Shown here: positions 1-12,763 of the stretch, in pieces
Position numbering within the stretch: position 1 is the first letter of the stretch
Layout: each line of letters starts with the position of its first letter
Source: Jaltomata sinuosa
Taxonomy: Eukaryota; Streptophyta; Magnoliopsida; Solanales; Solanaceae
Direction of reading: 5' to 3'
Length of the DNA stretch: 64,000 nucleotides
Assembly: GCA_003996215.1 (NCBI GenBank)
Contig: QJPP01001582.1
Location: 432,406 to 496,405 of the forward strand
The notes under the pieces: generated by a model
Databases searched by the model: none
Seen by the model: only the letters and a program-made list of their open reading frames with translations
Told to the model about the DNA's origin: nothing
Position numbers and translations under genes: made by a program

Positions 1-253
1 GTACTATAAATCATAATAATTAACAACTTAAAATATCTTAAAACTATATAAAAATATTTGATTGACTCTTCAAATTTCATCAGCGCCACATAAATTGGGA
101 TAGAGAAAATAACATATATTATCTGAAAATTATGTAAAAAGTACAATAAATCACAATAATTAACAACTTAAAATATTTAAAAATCATAAAAAAAAATTAT
201 TGAGTTTTCAAATTCATATGTGTGACATAAATTGGAACAAAGAAAGTCGCATA
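1..253. repeat. Two tandem ~138-bp AT-rich repeats
   Basis: Copies begin at 1 and 139. Each opens with GTACTATAAATCATAATAAT or a close variant and later carries a GACATAAATTGG-like block ending in CATATATT. They lie just inside the Helitron end and may be its subterminal repeats. A related CCACATAAATTGG block recurs near 20037. Confidence 0.6.
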
Positions 254-289
254 TATTGGGCCCGTGCTTGCACGGATTATTGTATCTAG
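1..289 (+). mobile_element. Helitron 3' end (partial, 5' part outside window)
   Basis: The segment ends in CTAG (286-289) followed by a host T. About ten bases upstream lies a short hairpin, CCGTGC-TT-GCACGG (262-275). A GC-rich hairpin followed by CTRR and T is the known 3' signature of plant Helitrons. The left end is outside the window, so size and coding content cannot be judged. The hairpin differs from those of the array at 25.5-38.5 kb, so this is another family. Confidence 0.6.
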
Positions 290-457
290 TTCAAATATAA
301 GAGGCCATTTTTATTATTTCTCCAACTATTTGTCAATGTCTAGTTATTGGTTATGTTTTTTTGAAAAACTCTTTTGTTATAATAAATCTACAGCCAAATA
401 TTCAGTTAGTTAGCCTCTTAAATTTGACACATTTTGTTAAATAGATACTCAAATTTA

Positions 458-807
458 GGAATTGTTTGGACATGCGATAAAAAATCATGATATGAAATCA
501 GAATGATATGAAATTGAATTTTTGTTTGGACATGCAATTTGAATTTCTTAAGTTGATTTTTTTTTTCATAAACATGAAAACCCCACAAGTTGTAAAAACT
601 ATAAAAAGATTCTCAATTCTTATACAATCTTACCTAATGAGCAAACCATAGTTCATAAATAATATATCAGAATATCCTAAGGCGTCGCATTGATAAATTA
701 CATATTTTCATGTTTCTTTTATAAATAAATATTTACGATTATAAACTTTCAAATACACATAATTTTATAAAGATTCACTAGTCAACAATAGTAATAACTA
801 GTTATTC
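458..807. mobile_element. Left half of a Tourist-like MITE split by Ty3-1
   Basis: The terminal sequence GGAATTGTTTGGACATGCGA is matched in inverted orientation by the right half ending at 10622. The trinucleotide TTA flanks both outer ends (455-457 and 10623-10625), as expected for PIF/Harbinger-type MITEs. The Ty3 element 808-10364 sits inside it, so the MITE is older than the retrotransposon. It is AT-rich and non-coding. Confidence 0.6.
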
Positions 808-3079
808 TGTAACGACCCTTTCCGTTGTTATGGTATAGTCTAGCGTGCGAAATTTGGGTTAAGATTCTCCCCAAATAAAGTGTTAAAAATTTCAAGTCAG
901 GCTAGTCTGGGAGGAATTTCGAGTGTTGTAAGATATAGATGAATCGAGTAATGGATAGGACAGTGTTTAAAAAATATGAGATAATATCATGATAGCTGAG
1001 AGGTTAAGGAGTTAGTAGAAACTTTCGGAAGTGAATTCGGGTTAGTAGAACTCCAGTTATCGCATTTGACGTAAAGGAGTTAGTTCGAGATGTCAATATC
1101 TGGGAGTGTGTTATAAAACTGGCAAACATATGAGATTTCTGAACTTTCTGCCTCGCCTAGGACGCTGTAACGGGAGGCAGGCCGCTACCACTAGGTTGTT
1201 CCCTCTATGGCGGAAGTCAGCTTGGTCAATCCCGCCATAGCGGATGGATTCCGCTATAGCGATGCCGCTATAGCAGGAATTGGGCCGCTATAGTGGGTTA
1301 TGCAATGTTAAATATAGTTTTAGATTTAAAATATTATTTTGCATTCCATCTTCGTTCCAGACCTGGGAGACGTGATTTAGGGCAACCTCCATCAGTTTTC
1401 ATCCAAATTCCTTCGTTGAGGTAAGTTAATCCGCCCATTTAACTAGTTTTTCATTGGTAAATTCTTAAAATCACTAGGTTTTAATGGTGGAAAAGGATTT
1501 GACTTGACCAAGATTAATTTTCTAGTGTAAATTAGCGAAGACAAGGAGTAATCCTTGGGTTTCGGTCAAGGGTGGATAAATTACTATTGCTTGATTAGAA
1601 ATTATTTTTATAAACTTGAATTTGGTAGAATTAAGGTGGAATGAATGTAGAATAGCCCTAGAATAAAGAAATAATCATGCTTTTTGGCCCTGGAGTTATG
1701 GTATAAGGCTATAATCCTTGTAATTGTTAGGATAATTGTTGAATGGTGATTACCTTGTTGCTTTTAAACCACAATCAAGTTGAGATTGCAAGAAAGGGCA
1801 AGGCTCAAGTTCATTAGAGCAGTGCAATGCTTTGATTGAGGTAGGTGATGGATAAATTATAGTTGAGACTCAATTTAGTTTATGTGTGCATGTTAATTGC
1901 CTCTTTATTTACTTGTTACAACGTATGCTGGAATTGTTGACTGAATGAATAATGTTGGAAATGCTTAATCACCTGAAATGATATTGTGTAAAAAGACTTA
2001 TTTTTAAGTGTAATGTGATTGTGTTATCTCATATTATGATTGTAAGTGTTATGACATGAGTCGATATTATGAGATGAATCAATAAAGGTCATTGTCACAG
2101 AATTGGTTTAACTCGAGAGGTATAAGGGTGGGGACATTGGAATAAGGGTGGTATAATATTGGTTTGGCATAAGAGTAGCAGGCACTAGTTATTTGAGTTA
2201 TTTGGTACATGGACTGCACTCGTCCCCTGCAGGTCATGGCTAGTGAGCATTTATAAGACTCATAGCTTGTGTGTACATAGTATTAGTAAGTTTAACGATA
2301 TCATGAGTGGACCGGGTTATATTGTTGATGTTATTTTGAATCCATGAGTGGTACAGACTAATGTCTTACTTAAATGTTTGATCATTGGCTAAGGTTAAGT
2401 ATAAAGGTAATTATGGCAAGGTTGAGTTAACGGTTGATTAGTCATGGTTGATTGTATGAATTTCTTGTAACTGTCTTATACTTGTCTGATTTACTTGATT
2501 ATTGTTGAGAAAATACTGCAAGAAGGTAGATTGCTAAGTGTTCATGGTTTTACTTGTTTACAATTTGTTGGTTATATGTTCATATTTATTAAGTTGAGTT
2601 GGTCGATGACCCTACTAGTACATAGTGATTTTGTACTGATAATACATGTGCTCTTTTTTTTATTGAGTGCAGAGCATATTCCAGCGGCTTTGATGAGATT
2701 TCAGTTGTAGTCAACGATCATTTTTGACTTAAGGGTAAGCTTCATATTTTGAGCAGCCATGGCTCTTCGTATACTATGTTCTGGTTCACTTATTTCAGAC
2801 ACAGATGCTTTACTCATTTTAGTTTTCTGGATTGTACCCGCAGATATTTGTATTTAGATATTTGGGTACAATGAATTTCAGTTTTTGAGGATATTTTAGA
2901 CATTTGTATCTTTCTATACCGTTTGATTTTTGACTTATCCAAAATACTTGTTTTATAATGGAATAGCTTATTTAACATTTAAATGTTGTTAAGTATTATT
3001 ATTGGGTATTTAAGATTAATTGGTTCTCCCATCGAAGGGTTAGTTTGGGTGTCACTCGTGGTGGGCTTGGATCGCGACA
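808..3079 (+). repeat. Ty3-1 5' LTR
   Basis: It runs from TGTAACGACC to CGCGACA, 2272 bp. It holds a cluster of CCGCTATAGCGG-like palindromes at about 1196-1305. It is about 110 bp longer than the 3' LTR, mainly because a segment near 2510-2620 is missing from the other copy. Short open frames inside it resemble no known protein. Confidence 0.88.
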
Positions 3080-3083
3080 AAGT

Positions 3084-3095
3084 TGGTATCAGAGC
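3084..3095 (+). other. Ty3-1 primer binding site (initiator Met tRNA)
   Basis: TGGTATCAGAGC lies four bases after the LTR end. It is complementary to the 3' end of plant initiator methionine tRNA, which primes minus-strand DNA synthesis in these elements. Confidence 0.9.
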
Positions 3096-3297
3096 CCTAG
3101 GTTTGTTGATCTTGTTATACCAAAATGATTCCAGTAAGTCTTATGGAATGGTACGGATACGTTTGTACTTTTCTTTGAGAGGCTATAAGACTTTCGGAAA
3201 TTATCACTTTCTTTATTCTTTCGTGCTATAACTTAATTTCAATTGGTATCTGATGATATAAATTGGTATTTGACCTTTTCACTCTATTGTTTCACAA

Positions 3298-4740
3298 ATG
3301 GTAAATATGAGAGCTGAAGAAACTAGAGCAGCAGCTCCCGCACAAGCAGATCTAATTGCAGAACCTGCTGCCAAAGCAAGAAGATGGGGTAGGGGAAAGG
3401 GGAGAGGAAGGGCAACAGCAAATCCAGCCAATAGAGAGTTGAGGTACCTCCCTCACCAGAGGATCAACATGATGAGGTTGTGAATGAGAGGTTTTGGAGA
3501 AGAGGGAGGCAGTGCCAGTTTTGAGAGGTGCAGCCCCTCCCCAGATGTCATCTGAACTAATTCAATAGGTACTTTGTTTTCTGAATGGATTGGCAGGTAT
3601 CGGAGCCACGCCTACTGTGCCTGCTTACTATTATCTGGGATTGCAGCCTGCCACAGTATTAGCTCCTAGGATGGATGAGTTTTCACTGACGAACGCTTAC
3701 CCTTGTCTGGCTTTAGATCCTGTTATGATCAGGGCCAAACATAACATATTGACTAAGTTTCTGAAGATGAAATCCCCTACCTTTGTTTTTCTGAGACAAA
3801 GGATGCGTTCGAGTTTATCATTGATTGTTATGAGAGGCTGCATAAGACGGGAATTGTGGAGCAGCATGTTGTGGAATTTGTGACCTTCCAACTACAGGGT
3901 GATGCTAAGAAGTGGTAGAAGGCTAGTCTTCAACTCTACCTTTGTTGATATGGACTCAGTTTCATACCTTGTTCTTAAAGAAGTATGTGCCACGCACTCT
4001 ATGTGATAAATAGAAAAATGAGTTTCTGATTCTTGAGAAGGAAAGTATGTTTGTTGTAGCCTATGAGGTTAAATTTCATGCCTTGTCCAGATATGCTACG
4101 CAACTGCTTGGTATTGAAGAGGAGAGGATCCGCCTCTTTGAGAAAGGGTTGAATACTGATTTCCAGGTTATGGCCTTGCAGATGACTTCTGGTGGGAAGA
4201 CTTTTAATGATGTTATAGACTATGTAAAAAAAGTGGAATGAGTTAAGAAGATTGATCAGGTGAAGATAGCAGCAAAGAAGGCTCAAAATGCAGGAAACTT
4301 TAGCGGGTCTTACTCTAGGATCTATGATCAGCAGGCCTACCCAGCTCGTCCTATAGAGTTAGCTCTGCTAATGTCTACAGGGGGTCCATCAGGGACCACT
4401 CAACAGTCTTCAGTTGTGAGAATCTAAGGGGCTTCGTATTTTTTTTCTAGTCTGCCATCACTAGATCGGGGTTGTTTTACTTGTGGTGGTATGGGGCACT
4501 TCAAGATGGATAGTCCTAATGGTAGGCAGACTAATTTTCAGGGTTAGAAGCAGTCCAGAGCTATGGTTTTGGCTGGTAGAAGTGGTGGTGGTAATGGTAG
4601 AGGTCGTCCATAGGGTGGGCGTGGTCGTTATTAGGGTGGCCATAGTGGAAATAAAGGTAGTGGTAATGCAGGGAGAGGTGGTGCTCAGCCTACTAAAGAA
4701 ATTGCTCTGATTGATGATAGAATTCATTGCTATGCCTTTC
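3298..4740 (+). pseudogene. Ty3-1 gag pseudogene
   Basis: The frame opens with ATG at 3298 and an Ala/Arg/Gly-rich head, as in other chromovirus gags. Retrotransposon-gag core sequence follows, in fragments at 3590-3880 and 4047-4241. A GRGRGG-type basic stretch near 4580-4690 precedes the protease. Compared with gag of Ty3-2 (minus strand, 43301-44767) it has several stop codons (for example after 4239 and at about 4425) and frame changes. Part of the zinc knuckle region near 4470-4500 is still visible as CFTCGGMGHFK-like sequence. No functional capsid can be made from it. Confidence 0.8.
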
Positions 4741-7700
4741 CAAGCAAATTTGAGGCAGAGGCTTTAGATGCAGTCATTACAGGTACTATTTTTGTCTGTG
4801 ATCGGATGACTATAGTCTTGTTTGATCCGAGTTCTACTTATTTATATATATCTGTTAATTTTTCCTTGGGTTTAGACTTGGTTTGTGATATGCTTGACTC
4901 ACTTGTGTATGTATCTAATCCGGTAGGAGACTCTGTACTACTGACTCAAGTGTATCGTGCTTGCTCTGTTATGTTTATGGGCTTCCAGACTTGGGTGAAT
5001 TTGGTGATTCTGGATATGCTTGATTTTGATATAATCCTAGGCATGACTTGGTTATCCCTGCATCATGTTGTTCTGAATTGTTATGCCAAAATTATGACCT
5101 TAGATATGACTGGGATGGATAACTTAGAATCCAAAAGTGTTTATAAGTCTGGACCTGTGAAAATAATTTTCTTCATTCGAGCTAAGAAGCTAGTTGGGAA
5201 GGGGTGTTCGGCCTGTTTGGCACATCTTTGGAACGTTGGTGTAGAGGTCCTTTCTATTGAGTCAGTTTCCATAGTGTCTAAATTTTAGGAGGTATTTCCC
5301 ATCGACTTGCCTGGTATGTCTCCAGATCAGGACATTGACTTTTGCATTGACTTGGAGCTGGGCACTCGCCCAATCTCTATCCCTACCTATAGAATGGATC
5401 CAGCTGAGTTGAGAGCTCGAGACTCAGTTGCAGAAGTTTCTTGATAAGGGATTCATTCATCATAGTGCTTTGCCTTAGGGTGCTCCGGTGTTGTTCGTCA
5501 AGAAAAAGGATGGTATCATGAAAATATGTATAGACTACCGTCAGCTGAACAATGTTACCATCATAAATAGGTACCTTTTTCCTCGAATAGATGATTTATT
5601 TGACTAGTGACAGGGTGCTTCAGTATTTTTCAAGATAGATTTAAGGTTAGGGTATCACCAGTTAAATATTCGGCTTGAGGATATATCCAAAATAGCTTTC
5701 AGGACTCGTTATGGACATTACAATTTTTTGATAATGTCCTTTGGGTTGACTAATACGTTGACAGCATTCATGAGTTTGATTAATGATATCTTCAAATAGT
5801 TTTGAGATTTGTTTGTAATTGTATTTATTGATGACATTTTTGTTTACTCCAAGAGTAAGGAGGAATATGTAGGTCACTTACGCATAGTCTTGAGCATTTT
5901 GAAGGAGAAGCAGCTTTATGCTAAATTTTCTAAATGTGAGTTTTGGATGCCTTCAGTGTCCTTTTTAAGGCATGTGGTTTATGAAAAGGAGTAATGGTGG
6001 ATCCCCAGAAGATTGAGGCTATTAAGAGTTGGGCCTAACTTAACTCCGTGACTGAATTTCTGAGCTTTATGGGTCTGGCTAGCTATTATCGAAGAATTGT
6101 CAAGAACTTCACCTCCATTGCTACTCATTTGACAAGGCTGACACAGAAGGAGGTACTATTTATTTGGTCTGACAAGAGTGAAGAGAGCTTTCAAAATCTC
6201 TAGTCTCTTTTGACCACAGCTACTATCCTTGCTTTGCCGGTTGAAGGTAAGGATTTCACTGTGTTTTGTGATTCTTCAAGTTCTGGCTTGGGTGTTGTGT
6301 TGATGCAGGACAGGAATTTGATTGCCTATGCTTCAAGGAAATTCAAGCTCCATGAGATAAATTGCCCGACTCATGACTTGGAGTTGGCAGCGGTGGTCTT
6401 TGCACTGAAGATATGGAGACACTACATTTATGGTGTTAAGTGTGAGGTATTCATGGACTATCACAGTTTACAGCATGTCTTCACTCAAAGGGACTTGAAT
6501 TAGAGTCAGAGGCGGTGGATGGAGCTACTGAAGGATTATGATGTGACCATCCAGTATCATCCGAAAAAGGCCAATGTGATGGTAGACACATTGAGTCAAA
6601 AATCTATAAGTATGGGTAGTTTGACTTGTTTAAGAGTGATAAGACGACCTTTGGCTAGAGAGATTCAAACTCTAGCAATGTGGTTTATGCAGCTTGGAGT
6701 GTCTGAAAGGGGTGGAGTGTTGGCTAGTGTGGAGGCAAGGTCAATATTCCTTGATAGAATCAAGGCTAAGCAATTTGAAGATGCAAAATTGAACAAAATT
6801 CGGAACAAAGTGGTGTGTGGTGAAGCTCTAGATACCACACTTGATGTGTGTGGTATGTTGAGGGTGTGAGGGCACATGTATGTGCCTCGTATTAATGATG
6901 TGATTCCGAGTTTACTTGCAGAAGCTCATGATTTTCGATACTCTATACATTCGGGTGCAACCAAAATGTATCATGACTTAAGACAACTCTATTGGTGGCC
7001 TCGAATGAACAGAGATGTAGTAGAGTATGTGGCCAATTATCATAACTGTCAGCAGGTGAAGTAGGAATATCAAAGGCCTGCAGGTTTGCTTCAGAGGATA
7101 CCCATTCTTAAGTGAAAGTGGGAGAGAATTGCTATGGACTTCATAGTGGGTCTTCCTAAGACCTTGGGGCATAATAACTCGATCTGGGTCATAGTGGACA
7201 GACTGACAAAGTTCGCTCATTTTTTTTCCTATTAAGGTGAATTATAACTCGGAGCAGTTAGCCAAGATATATGTCAAGGAATTCCTGAGATTGCATGGGG
7301 TGCTAATATCCATCATATTTGATAGAGGTACGCAGTTCACCTCCAAATTTTGGCACAAGTTACTTGAGGAGTTGGGCACCAAACTTGATCTTAGTACTGC
7401 CTTTCATCCTCAGGTCGATGGGCAGTTGTAAAGGACCATTTAGGTGCTTGAGGATATGATACGGTACTATATGGTCATTATGATAAATTTCTATCATTGT
7501 GTGAGTTCTCATACAACAATAGTTACCACTCTAGTATCGACATAGCCCCATTTGAAGCACTTTATGGGAGAAGGTTGATTTGAGGTGGGCGATGTGAAGC
7601 CTTTGGACACAGACCTGGTGAAGAAAGCCCAAGAGAAAGTGAGGTTCATTCAGGAAAAGGAGTAGACAAAATAAATATACTGACCACAAGGTAAAGGATA

Positions 7701-8110
7701 TGCATTCCAAATCGAGTGAGCAGGTATAGTTAAAGGTGTCTCCCATGAAGGGAGTGATACGATTTGGTAAGAAGGAAAAGATTAGTCCCAGATATATCAG
7801 TCCATTTGAGATTCTTGATGATGTGAGTCCAGTAGCTTACAGGTTGGCATTGCCTCCAAGCCTGTCAGGGGTTCATCCGGTGTTTCATGTGTTCATGCTT
7901 AAGAAATACGATGGGGATGGCGTCTACATAATTAAGTGAGACTCAATTTTGCTTGATAAGAACCTTTCTTATGAGGAGGAACTGATAGAGATTCTTGATC
8001 GAGATGTTTGGAAGTTGAGAACTAAGGAGATTAGATCAGTGAAAGCATCGTCCGATTGAGGAGGCCACTTGGAAGACTGAGGCGGATATGCTCAACAAGT
8101 ACCCTCACTT
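4741..8110 (+). pseudogene. Ty3-1 pol pseudogene (PR-RT-RH-IN-chromodomain)
   Basis: The order is aspartic protease (FDPSSTYLYIS at about 4825, Ser where Ty3-2 has Gly), reverse transcriptase (VKKKDG near 5500; FIDD catalytic motif near 5825-5840), RNase H (FCDSSSSGLG near 6260, THDLELAAVV near 6370), integrase zinc finger (6876-7064, with Tyr in place of the first Cys of the pair), integrase core (7130-7430) and a C-terminal module with GVHPVFHV (7870-7890) plus a broken chromodomain to about 8110. Many stops and frame breaks interrupt it. Unlike Ty3-2 it keeps the RT palm and RNase H, so it serves as the reference for what Ty3-2 has lost. Confidence 0.85.
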
Positions 8111-8203
8111 GTTTAAGGACTCAGGTACTCTCCTTGCTTCATTTTTCACCCATTTTTCTTGATTTATCATTTGAGGAGGAACGATGGATAAATTGGTATC
8201 TGT

Positions 8204-10364
8204 TGTAATGATCTTTTTTATCATTATGGTATATTCTAGTGTGCCAGAATTTAGTTAAGACTCTCCCCGAATAAAGTGTTAGAAATTTTAGGTTAGGCTA
8301 GGCTAGAAGGAATTTGAGTGTTGTACAGTCTAGATGAATCTGGTAATGGATAGGTTTGTGTTTATAAAATGTGAGACCATAATATGATATCTAAGAGGTT
8401 AAAGAGTTTGTAAAAACTTTCAAAAGTGAATTCGGGTTAGTAGAACTTTGGTTATCGCATTTAACGTAAAGGAGTTAGTTTGAGATGTTAATATCTGGGA
8501 GTGTGTAATAAAACTAGCAAATATCTGAGATTTTTGGACCTTCTGCCTCGTCTAGGCCACTGTAGTGGGAGGCGGGCCACTACCACTGATCGTTATAGCG
8601 GGAACTTTCTGCTATGGGGGAAGTCAGCTTGGTCAATTTAGTCATAGCGGGCGAATCTCACTATAGCATGAATCAGGCCTCTATAGCGGGTTACACGATG
8701 TTAAGTGCAATTTTAAAGTTAAAACATTATTTTTATTCCATCTTCGTTCCAGACCTGGGAGAGGAGATTTAGGGCAACCTTCATCAGCTTCCACCCAAAT
8801 TCTTTCATTGAGGTAAGTTAATCCACTCGTTTAACTAGTTTTTCATTGGTAAATTCTTAAAATCACTAGGTTTTGATGGTGGGGAAGGATTTGACTTGAC
8901 CTGGGTTAATTTTCTGGTGTAAATTGGCGAAGACAAGGAGTAATCCTTGGATTTTGGTCAAGGGTGGATAAATTACTGTTGCATGCTTAGAAATTATTGT
9001 TATAAACTTGAATTTGGTAGATTTAAGGTGGAATGAATGTAGAATAGCCCTAAAATAAAGGAATAATCATTTTTTTTGCGCTTGGGTTATGGGATTAGGC
9101 TATAATCCTTGAAATTGTTAGGATAATTGTTGAATGGTGATTACCTTGTTGCTCTTAGACCACAATCAAACTGAGATTGCAAGAAAGAGCAAGGCTCAAG
9201 TTCATTAGAGCAGTACAATGCTTTGATTGAGGTAGGTGATGGTTGAATTGTAGTTGAGACTCAATTTAGTTAATGTGTACATGTTAACTGTCTCTTTGTT
9301 TACTTGTTGCAATATATGCTGGAATTGTTGACTGAATGAATAATATTGTAAATGTTTAATCACCTGAAATAAGATTGTGTAAAAAGACTTATTTTTTAAG
9401 TGCAATGTGATTATGTTATCTCATATTATGATTGTAAGTTTTGTGACATGAGTTGATATTGTGAGATGAACCGGTAAAGGTCATTGTCACAGAATTGGTT
9501 AAACTCGGGAGGTATAAGGGTGGGAACGTTGGAATAAGGGTGGTATAATATTGGTTTGGCATAAGGGTGAGAGGCACTAGTTATCTGAGTTATTTAGTAT
9601 ATGAGTTGAGCTCGTCTCATGCAGGTCATAGTTAGTGGGCATTTATAAGACCCATAGTATGTGTGTACACGATATTAATGATTTTGACAGTTTCATGAGT
9701 GGACCGAGTTACATTGTTGATGTTATTTTGAATCCATAAATGGTCGAGGCTACTGTCTTACTTGAATGTGTGATCATTGGCTTAGGTCAAGTAAAAAGGT
9801 AATTGTGGCAAGGTTGAGTTAACGGTTGATTTGATGAATCGCTTGTAACTGTCTTATGCTTGTTTGATTTACTTGGTTATTGTTGATAAAAGACTAAGAG
9901 AAAGTATATAGTGATTTTGTACTGATACTATCTGTGCTCTTCTTTTTATTGAGTGCAGAGTATACTTCAGCAGCTTTGATGAGACTTCAGTTATAGTCAG
10001 CGATCGTTTACGACTCAAGGGTGAGCATCATCTTTCGAGCAGCCATGAGTCTCCTATGCTATATTTTGGTCCACTTATTTTGGACACAGACACTTTAGTC
10101 ATTTTAGTTATCTGAGTTGTACCTGCAGATATTTGTATTTAGATATGTTGGTACAATGATTTTCAGTTTTTGAGGGCATTTTAGACATTTGCATCTTTCC
10201 GCATTGTTTGATTTTTGACTTATTCAAAATCCTTATTTTATAATGGAATGGCTTATTTAACATTTAAAATATGTTAAGTATTATTATTGGGTACTTGGGG
10301 TTAATTGGTTCTCCCACGGTAGGATTAGTGTGGGTGCCACTCGTGATGAATTTGGATCGTGACA
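8204..10364 (+). repeat. Ty3-1 3' LTR
   Basis: It runs from TGTAATGATC to TCGTGACA, 2161 bp, and is similar throughout to 808-3079. The purine-rich tract GAGGAGGAACGATGG (8173-8187) just upstream is the likely plus-strand primer. Decayed forms of the CTATAGCG palindromes lie at about 8583-8697. Confidence 0.88.
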
Positions 10365-10622
10365 TATTTTTTAATATAATCCTTTCACATTATGGATAAT
10401 CTCTTTTCGTTGAGCATGAGTCTTTTTTGTAAAATTTAAGATGATGGTCTTTTTTTTTTTACATAAACTTATGGATTAAGTTTTACATTTAAAAATATTA
10501 AAATCATGTTTTGAAATTCCAAATAGTACGTTTTGGAGAATTTGGTTCAAATCGTGATCTCAAATCACAGTACAAATATTTATTTGAAATCATGACTTCA
10601 GATCGCATGTTCAAACCCAAAC
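10365..10622. mobile_element. Right half of the Tourist-like MITE split by Ty3-1
   Basis: It ends in the inverted partner of the left terminus (GATCGCATGTTCAAACCCAAAC) and is followed by TTA. The first five bases are the Ty3-1 target duplication. With 458-807 it makes a MITE of about 0.6 kb. Confidence 0.55.
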
Positions 10623-10625
10623 TTA

Positions 10626-11203
10626 GTCGGAAACCAGATAGACACTTAAACTTGACAAAAATGTGTCTTGTGAATACTTTTGGTTGACATGACAAATGAT
10701 GCGTTTTACACTTCCATTAAAGATAGTGGAGTATTCCGTTTAAATAAGCCAATAAAAGAAATCTTCTTAGAAGAAATGTAGAGATATACTTATTTAATAA
10801 ATATTTTCTTGATAATCCATATTTTTCCTATCTGTTTTTTCTCTTTTATTCACTAATATTTTTACTCTGCACTTTCAATAAATCTCTTTATAGTTGAATC
10901 TGACATTTGAACTTCAGAGATTATTGACAAGTCAAAACAAAATAAAAGTGAGTTTGCACTTTTTTAATTGTATTTATTCTATTTTTAGTTATATTTTTTA
11001 AAAAAAATTACACGTGTCATTTATAATTGGTCCATTTAACATACTAGAAGAAAGTGTGTTTCACTCACTTTGCCTGATGTACACGGGTATTCAAAAGACA
11101 TACTTCTATCAAGTTCAAGTGTTTATCTAGTCACAAGCAAAAGTTGAGTGTCTATCTTATAAAACATGTCAAGTTTAAGGGGCTATCTAGGTATTAAGCC
11201 TAA
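10626..11203. other. AT-rich spacer, no gene seen
   Basis: No supported coding frame. Segments near 10640-10700 and 11080-11190 share a GACACTTAAACTTGAC or GTCAAGTTTAAG-like word with sequence near 420-450, so old dispersed repeats probably make up this stretch. Confidence 0.4.
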
Positions 11204-11519
11204 ATCTTGGTCAATGTTTAACCATATTTCATAGTGAAAATAGAAGAAAAAATAGTTTTTTTTATTTTCAAAGTGAAAAAATGATATTTGAAAATTGAAG
11301 TTTGTGTTTGGCCATGAAATAAATTAGAGTTGTGTTTTAATTTTTGTGGATAATTATTTGAAGTGAAAAAAATAAAAATAATTTTCTGTTGTTTTTGAAT
11401 TTTTTAAATATTCTTGAAAAAATTAAAAATAAATTTTTTAAAATTTTATGGTCAAACATGTTTTTTAAAATTTAACTCTAAAAAAAATTAAAAAAAAATC
11501 ATGACCAAACAAGCCCTAA
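11204..11519. mobile_element. Possible MITE with GTTTGGTCATG-type ends
   Basis: The right end, CATGACCAAACAAGCCCTAAA, reads in reverse as TTTAGGGCTTGTTTGGTCATG. A weaker inverted partner (TTGGTCAATGTTTAACCAT) lies at the left. The interior is A/T-rich and non-coding. Exact ends are uncertain. Confidence 0.35.
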
Positions 11520-11928
11520 ATTACTCCAAATATAATAAATAATAGAGATTTCCAAGAAAATAATACACCTACCGAACACATTTTGGTCTTTGAATTAGAA
11601 GTTTAGAAAATGTTCATTTCCTATTTATTTATCTAATAAGCATACTACTCTTACCTACCAAATACATTTTGGTTTTTGAATTAGTAGTTTAGAAAATGTT
11701 CATTATCTAATTAGTATACTACTCTTATTTTGAAGAAATTGACCTAGTGGCGGCTAGTGGCAGTAGCACCAAAAGGGCTTTGGAAATAGCACCAAAAGGG
11801 GTTGACGGAAAAAAGTGAAATTTTGGCACACCTAAATTGAAATACATCCCCTGGTTTGAATTTCATTTGGTTGCCTTGCCTCTCTATTTGGTCATTTGCT
11901 CCCACGACCGGATCGAAAAGCCAATATA

Positions 11929-12156
11929 CTACTCCCTCTTTTTTAATTTATTTGTTTTATTTTTAATTTAATATGAAATTTAATAAAAAATAAAATTTTA
12001 CTATTTTAAATTAAAAATATATTAAAATATTTTATAATTTTAAACTTGTCATATTTAAAGTTGAAATTATAAAATTAATAAAAATAAAAAATATATATTT
12101 TTGAAATGGTCTAAAGAAGAAAGTAAGATAAATAAATTAAAATGAAAGAAGTGTAT
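11929..12156. mobile_element. Stowaway-like MITE 1
   Basis: The left end ACTCCCTCTTTTTTAATTTA is matched in inverted orientation by AAATAAATTAAAATGAAAGAAGT at the right, with TA-rich flanks. CTCCCTC-type inverted repeats at TA sites are typical of Stowaway (Tc1/mariner) MITEs. It is non-coding. Confidence 0.6.
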
Positions 12157-12157
12157 A

Positions 12158-12346
12158 TACTTTCTCTGTCTCAATTTTACGTTACAATTTTTTCTAATGC
12201 GTTTAAAAGAGAAATATTTTTATAATTAAAATAATGTAATTTTAAAATTATTTTTTTTAATCTTAATAAAGCTTTTTTTAGCCATATAAATAATTAAAAT
12301 TAATTTGTTATGTCAAAAAATTAGAAAGAAAAGACCGAAAGAGTAA
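12158..12346. mobile_element. Stowaway-like MITE 2
   Basis: It starts TACTTTCTCTGTCTCAATTT directly after MITE 1 and ends with the inverted partner AAAGACCGAAAGAGTA. It is AT-rich and non-coding. The ends are more diverged than in MITE 1. Confidence 0.5.
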
Positions 12347-12508
12347 AGAAAACAGAGAGCAGTTTCTGTGTGTCAGAGTTTTAATGAGTCACTCATGTTA
12401 GGTTTCCAAGGTTGCTGAATGATGAGCATCTTTCCAACGCGCACCACCTGTTACCTTCCGAACTAAATACCCAAATTATTATAATTTCCGATTTTGTTAT
12501 CAATATTA
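12347..12508. other. Short spacer, no gene seen
   Basis: A slightly more GC-balanced stretch between MITEs (12350-12470) with no open frame of note. Confidence 0.4.
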
Positions 12509-12761
12509 CTCCGTCCGTCCATTCTACAATATTAAAATAGATGTTTAACTATACTTGTTAAGTTTATGAAATCAAGAGATAATTTTATACTTGATTTCTA
12601 ATTTATCTTTATTATTAATTATACTAATTAATCTATTATATTTTTCAAAACATTGTATTTATTATATTCAAAAGGTGATATGATAAAATTACTCTTCTAT
12701 TTATAGTTTCTTAAGAAATGTTCCAAATCAATAGTAGACAAGTAAAGATGGACGGAGGAGT
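12509..12761. mobile_element. Stowaway-like MITE 3
   Basis: The left end CTCCGTCCGTCCATTCTAC and the right end AAGATGGACGGAGGAG form a clear inverted pair, with TA next to each. The interior is AT-rich. Confidence 0.65.
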
Positions 12762-12763
12762 GT

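Larger units (their letters stand above)
808..10364 (+). mobile_element. Ty3-1: decayed Ty3 chromovirus LTR retrotransposon
   Basis: This 9.56-kb element has two long LTRs beginning TGTAA and ending GACA, a Met-tRNA primer site right after the left LTR, and gag, protease, reverse transcriptase, RNase H, integrase and a chromodomain-like tail in Ty3 order. It is flanked by TATTC (803-807) and TATTT (10365-10369), a one-mismatch 5-bp duplication. The coding region is broken by many stops and frame changes and the LTRs differ at many sites, so the insertion is old and inactive. The domain order and the PSLSGVHPVFHV motif suggest the Tekay/Del chromovirus lineage (inference). Confidence 0.9.

Noticed and set aside
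4461..4727. Thr-rich 88-codon minus-strand frame
   Set aside because: It is antisense to the Gly/Arg-rich gag tail of Ty3-1. The composition is a mirror of GGT/GGTAGT codons.
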